This document shows positions 5,838-6,218 of a DNA stretch of 6,218 bases, piece after piece (the stretch's first letter is position 1; each line of letters begins with the position of its first letter). The DNA comes from DATAXI01 sp036266845 (GTDB lineage: Bacteria; Verrucomicrobiota; Verrucomicrobiia; Chthoniobacterales; Chthoniobacteraceae). The translations under genes and the position numbers were made by a program. The notes under the pieces are model-generated. The model saw nothing but the letters and a program-made list of their open reading frames with translations. It searched no databases and was not told the origin of the DNA. Location: positions 1-6,218 of the forward strand of contig DATAXI010000152.1 in assembly GCA_036266845.1 (NCBI GenBank), written 5' to 3'.

Positions 5838-5880
5838 AAGAAGCTGAACTTCCAAGTTTAACTTGCAAGGCTGACTTCTT
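5838..5880. promoter_or_regulatory. 43-bp imperfect dyad, candidate operator for the MarR gene
   Basis: The sequence is symmetric about T5859. AAGAAG (5838-5843) pairs with CTTCTT (5875-5880), and CAAGTT (5853-5858) pairs with AACTTG (5860-5865). A further CTT/AAG block matches between them, giving 15 of 21 matching positions per arm. It ends 19 bp before the MarR ATG. MarR regulators commonly bind such dyads over their own promoters, so autoregulation is a reasonable inference. A weak -35-like TTGCAA lies at 5863-5868, inside the dyad. Confidence 0.6.
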
Positions 5881-5899
5881 ATGCGATTCTGTCCTCACT

Positions 5900-6218
5900 A
5901 TGCCTGCCAAAAAACACGAAGAGGCCGCCACTGAACTGTTCCTTGCGCTGGGGCTGCTGCTCCGGCGCGTTCGCTCCGTGGGGATTCACGCATCGAATGA
6001 GCTATCATGGACGGATGTGTCCGTCATGGCCCGGCTCGATAAAGAAGGCCCTGCGACGACGGCGGAACTGGCGAGAGCGGAGGGCATCCGTCCGCAAACG
6101 ATGGGAGCTACCATCGCGGGTCTTGAGGAAATGGGAATTGTCGAACGAAAACCCCATCCGACCGATGGGCGCCAAATGAACATCGTCCTGACGGCGAGGG
6201 GAGGCAATGTCCGCAAGG
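5900..6218 (+). CDS. MarR-family transcriptional regulator, 3' truncated by the window
   Basis: The frame opens at ATG 5900 and is still open at the right edge, giving 106 residues of a family usually about 140-160 long. The start MPAKKHEEAATELFLALGLL provides the first dimerisation helix. A winged helix-turn-helix follows: ELSWTDVSVMARLDKEGPAT, then TTAELARAEGIRPQTMGATI with the recognition helix around 63-77. LEEMGIVERKPHPTDGRQ forms the wing with the conserved D-x-R (89-91). Such dimeric regulators usually repress nearby efflux, stress or catabolic genes and respond to small phenolic ligands; the target here is beyond the window. It follows a terminator, so it is probably its own transcription unit. 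No Shine-Dalgarno sequence is seen. Confidence 0.88.
   Translation, partial: MPAKKHEEAATELFLALGLLLRRVRSVGIHASNELSWTDVSVMARLDKEGPATTAELARAEGIRPQTMGATIAGLEEMGIVERKPHPTDGRQMNIVLTARGGNVRK

Overview
The window looks like a GC-rich bacterial chromosome segment, probably from a soil or environmental lineage. Three things suggest this: high-GC coding regions, intergenic palindromic hairpins with CCC-GAA-GGG cores, and five gene starts without a visible Shine-Dalgarno sequence. Verrucomicrobiota is a plausible guess from the overall style of the proteins and repeats, but nothing in the window proves the phylum.

Layout from left to right. Positions 1 to about 500 hold a gene-free, internally duplicated repeat array that runs off the left edge. 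It has seven copies of a core with a conserved GTCA-N8-TGAC dyad, a perfect 66-bp tandem duplication, and a 137-bp near-identical direct repeat at a 202-bp offset. A perfect 10-bp inverted repeat follows at 507-533. Next is a plus-strand gene for a DUF1254/DUF1214 protein (695-1693). On the minus strand, 1814 to about 1957 encodes only the C-terminal tip of a tyrosine recombinase. The remnant ends where the stop of a two-gene oligopeptide ABC permease operon begins (oppC-like 1960-2883 and oppB-like 2876-3796, minus strand, overlapping by 8 nt). A 370-bp divergent intergenic region carries a three-hairpin cluster and a 14-bp palindrome. It is followed on the plus strand by a secreted NlpC/P60-type cysteine peptidase (4167-4760), a class B J-domain co-chaperone of the CbpA type (4814-5761) with a likely terminator, and the first 106 codons of a MarR-family regulator that runs off the right edge. 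A 43-bp dyad lies just in front of the regulator.

The left part (repeat array, lone DUF1254 gene, broken recombinase) looks like accessory or mobile-element-scarred DNA. The part from the permeases rightward looks like ordinary chromosome. The permease pair would need ATPase and binding-protein subunits encoded elsewhere. The peptidase and the co-chaperone may share a transcript, with a small hairpin between them. I see no convincing new multi-gene system. The observations most worth checking are the dyad-bearing repeat array, the recombinase/permease breakpoint and the dyad upstream of the MarR gene.
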